Assembly: GCA_937907485.1 (NCBI GenBank)
Contig: CALESR010000087.1
Span: forward strand, 1 to 5,708
DNA length: 5,708 nucleotides
Origin: an uncultured Paracoccaceae bacterium
Lineage (GTDB): Bacteria; Pseudomonadota; Alphaproteobacteria; Rhodobacterales; Rhodobacteraceae
Direction: 5' to 3'
Below the pieces are notes generated by a model that worked only from the letters and a program-made list of their open reading frames with translations, was not told the DNA's origin and did no database searches. Within the stretch, counting starts at the first letter, position 1; each line of letters opens with the position of its first letter. The position numbers and the translations under genes were made by a program. Below, piece after piece: positions 4,367-5,708 of the stretch.

Positions 4367-5708
4367 TTACATCATGCCGTCCATGCCGCCCATGCCGCCC
4401 ATGCCGCCGCCGGCCGATTTGGGCTCGGGCTTGTCAGCGATCATGGCTTCGGTGGTGATCAGCAGGCCCGCGATCGAGGCCGCGTCTTCCAGTGCGGTGC
4501 GCACGACCTTGGCCGGGTCGATCACGCCGAACTTGAACATGTCGCCATATTCTTCGGTCTGCGCGTTGAAGCCAAAGGTCTTGTCGTTCGACTCGCGGAT
4601 CTTGCCCGCGACGACGGCGCCGTCGACACCGGCGTTTTCGGCGATCTGGCGCAGCGGCGCTTCCAGCGCGCGGCGCACAATGGCGATCCCCGCGGTCTGG
4701 TCGCTGTTGTCACCAGTCAGGCCAGCCAGCATCTTGGCGCCTTGCACCAGTGCGACGCCACCGCCGACGACGATACCTTCCTGCACAGCCGCGCGGGTCG
4801 CGTTGAGCGCGTCGTCAACGCGGTCCTTGCGCTCTTTCACTTCGATCTCGGTCATGCCGCCGACGCGGATCACCGCAACGCCACCGGCCAGCTTGGCCAG
4901 ACGCTCTTGCAGTTTTTCCTTGTCATAGTCCGACGAGGTCTCTTCGATCTGCTGGCGGATCTGGGTCACGCGGGCTTCGATCTCGGCCTTGTCACCGGCG
5001 CCATCGACGATGGTGGTGGTGTCCTTGTTGATCGTCACCTTCTTGGCGCGGCCCAGCATGTCGAGACCGACATTCTCGAGCTTCATGCCGAGGTCTTCCG
5101 AGATCACCTGACCACCGGTCAGGATGGCGATGTCCTGCAGCATGGCCTTGCGACGATCGCCAAAGCCCGGCGCCTTGACGGCGGCGATCTTCAGGCCGCC
5201 ACGCAGCTTGTTGACCACGAGGGTCGCCAGCGCTTCGCCTTCGACGTCTTCCGAGATGATGATCAGCGGCTTTTGCGTCTGGATGACGGCTTCGAGCAGC
5301 GGGACCATCGGCTGCAGCGACGACAGTTTCTTTTCGTGCAGCAGGATATAGGCGTCTTCCAGATCCGCGATCATCTTGTCGGGATTGGTGACGAAGTAGG
5401 GCGAGAGGTAGCCGCGGTCGAACTGCATGCCTTCGACGACTTCGACTTCGGTCTCAAGACCCTTGTTTTCTTCGACGGTGATGACACCCTCGTTGCCGAC
5501 CTTCTGCATCGCGTCAGCGATGAAGCGACCGATGCGGGCCTCGCCGTTGGCCGAGATGGTGCCGACCTGCGCGACTTCGTCGCTGTCGGCAACCGGACGG
5601 GCCGCGGCCTTGATCGATTCGACGACTTTCAGCGTGGCCATGTCGATGCCGCGCTTCAGATCCATCGGGTTCATGCCGGCGGCAACGGCCTTCATGCCCT
5701 CGCGCACG
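4367..5708 (-). CDS. groEL: 60-kDa chaperonin GroEL, N-terminus cut off by window edge
   Basis: GroEL forms a double ring of seven subunits each and, with GroES, folds proteins in an ATP-driven cycle in the cytoplasm. The window holds 446 codons plus one base up to the TAA at 4369-4367; by comparison with E. coli GroEL about the first 100 residues, including the GDGTTT ATP-binding region, lie beyond the right edge. The GTG at 5707-5705 is an internal Val codon (VREGMKAVAAGMNPMDLKRG), not a start. Counting from it: apical-domain segments VEGMQFDRGYLSPYF (91-105) and EDVEGEALATLVVN (153-166), KAPGFGDRRKAMLQD (178-192), then VDDALNATRAAV (297-308) with D299 matching the catalytic Asp398 of E. 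coli, GGGVAL (315-320), NAQTEEYG (381-388) and GVIDPAKV (394-401) of the returning equatorial domain. The C-terminus carries the usual GGM tail, here GGMGGMGGMDGMM. Wording of the sequence is very close to Rhodobacteraceae GroEL. Its own terminator follows; groES would be expected upstream, outside the window. Confidence 0.99.
   Translation of the reverse strand, partial: VREGMKAVAAGMNPMDLKRGIDMATLKVVESIKAAARPVADSDEVAQVGTISANGEARIGRFIADAMQKVGNEGVITVEENKGLETEVEVVEGMQFDRGYLSPYFVTNPDKMIADLEDAYILLHEKKLSSLQPMVPLLEAVIQTQKPLIIISEDVEGEALATLVVNKLRGGLKIAAVKAPGFGDRRKAMLQDIAILTGGQVISEDLGMKLENVGLDMLGRAKKVTINKDTTTIVDGAGDKAEIEARVTQIRQQIEETSSDYDKEKLQERLAKLAGGVAVIRVGGMTEIEVKERKDRVDDALNATRAAVQEGIVVGGGVALVQGAKMLAGLTGDNSDQTAGIAIVRRALEAPLRQIAENAGVDGAVVAGKIRESNDKTFGFNAQTEEYGDMFKFGVIDPAKVVRTALEDAASIAGLLITTEAMIADKPEPKSAGGGMGGMGGMDGMM
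4373..4408 (-). repeat. 9-bp tandem repeat encoding the GroEL GGM tail
   Basis: Four head-to-tail 9-base units (4373-4381, 4382-4390, 4391-4399, 4400-4408), reading GGCGGCATG on the coding strand; three are identical and the last coding unit is GACGGCATG, giving Asp in place of Gly. This encodes the flexible Gly-Gly-Met tail that hangs into the chaperonin cavity. Exact identity of the units makes length change by slippage plausible. Confidence 0.85.

Noticed and set aside
4116..4928. Plus-strand open frame of 270 codons overlapping the repeats, terminator and groEL
   Set aside because: It runs through the groEL terminator and antisense through conserved groEL coding; the repetitive Met-Pro-Pro stretch is the complement of the GGM tail.

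Overview
The window is chromosomal housekeeping DNA from an alphaproteobacterium, most likely a member of the Rhodobacteraceae (Rhodobacter/Paracoccus-like). The evidence is the GC-rich coding with strong G/C third positions, a GroEL that reads like Rhodobacteraceae GroEL throughout, a histidyl-tRNA synthetase with the alphaproteobacterial type of motif 2 loop, a short-form HisG paired with HisZ, and a GC-rich inverted repeat followed by GGATATTT, a type I associate with Rhodobacteraceae intergenic regions. Genus cannot be fixed from sequence alone.

Layout. Positions 1-3813 hold a tightly packed minus-strand operon read right to left: hisS (histidyl-tRNA synthetase), hisZ (ATP-phosphoribosyltransferase regulatory subunit), hisG (short-form ATP-phosphoribosyltransferase catalytic subunit), then a HAD-superfamily hydrolase whose C-terminus runs off the left edge. 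All three gene junctions are the same 4-base ATGA stop/start overlap, so the four genes look translationally coupled. A 102-base divergent intergenic region (3814-3915) carries a good Shine-Dalgarno for hisS and weak back-to-back promoter candidates. slyX (3916-4122) is read rightward. Positions 4123-4366 contain no gene: a cluster of three inverted repeats (4135-4208) with a GGATATTT tail, about 100 bases in which I see nothing convincing, and the rho-independent terminator of groEL (4311-4341). The right end (4367-5708) is groEL on the minus strand, lacking about its first 100 residues.

How the genes fit together. HisG and HisZ form the enzyme for the first committed step of histidine synthesis (ATP + PRPP), with HisZ supplying the histidine-sensing role. 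HisS uses the end product to charge tRNA-His. HisZ is itself a HisRS paralogue, so hisS and hisZ are adjacent relatives that have diverged in function. The co-translated HAD protein has lost the usual basic residue of motif III and is the least understood gene here.

I found no mobile element, CRISPR array, tRNA/rRNA gene or evidence of a new multi-gene system. The points most worth a second look are the HAD protein with its atypical active site coupled to hisG, the HisRS motif 2 change (linked to loss of G-1 on tRNA-His), and the inverted-repeat cluster after slyX.
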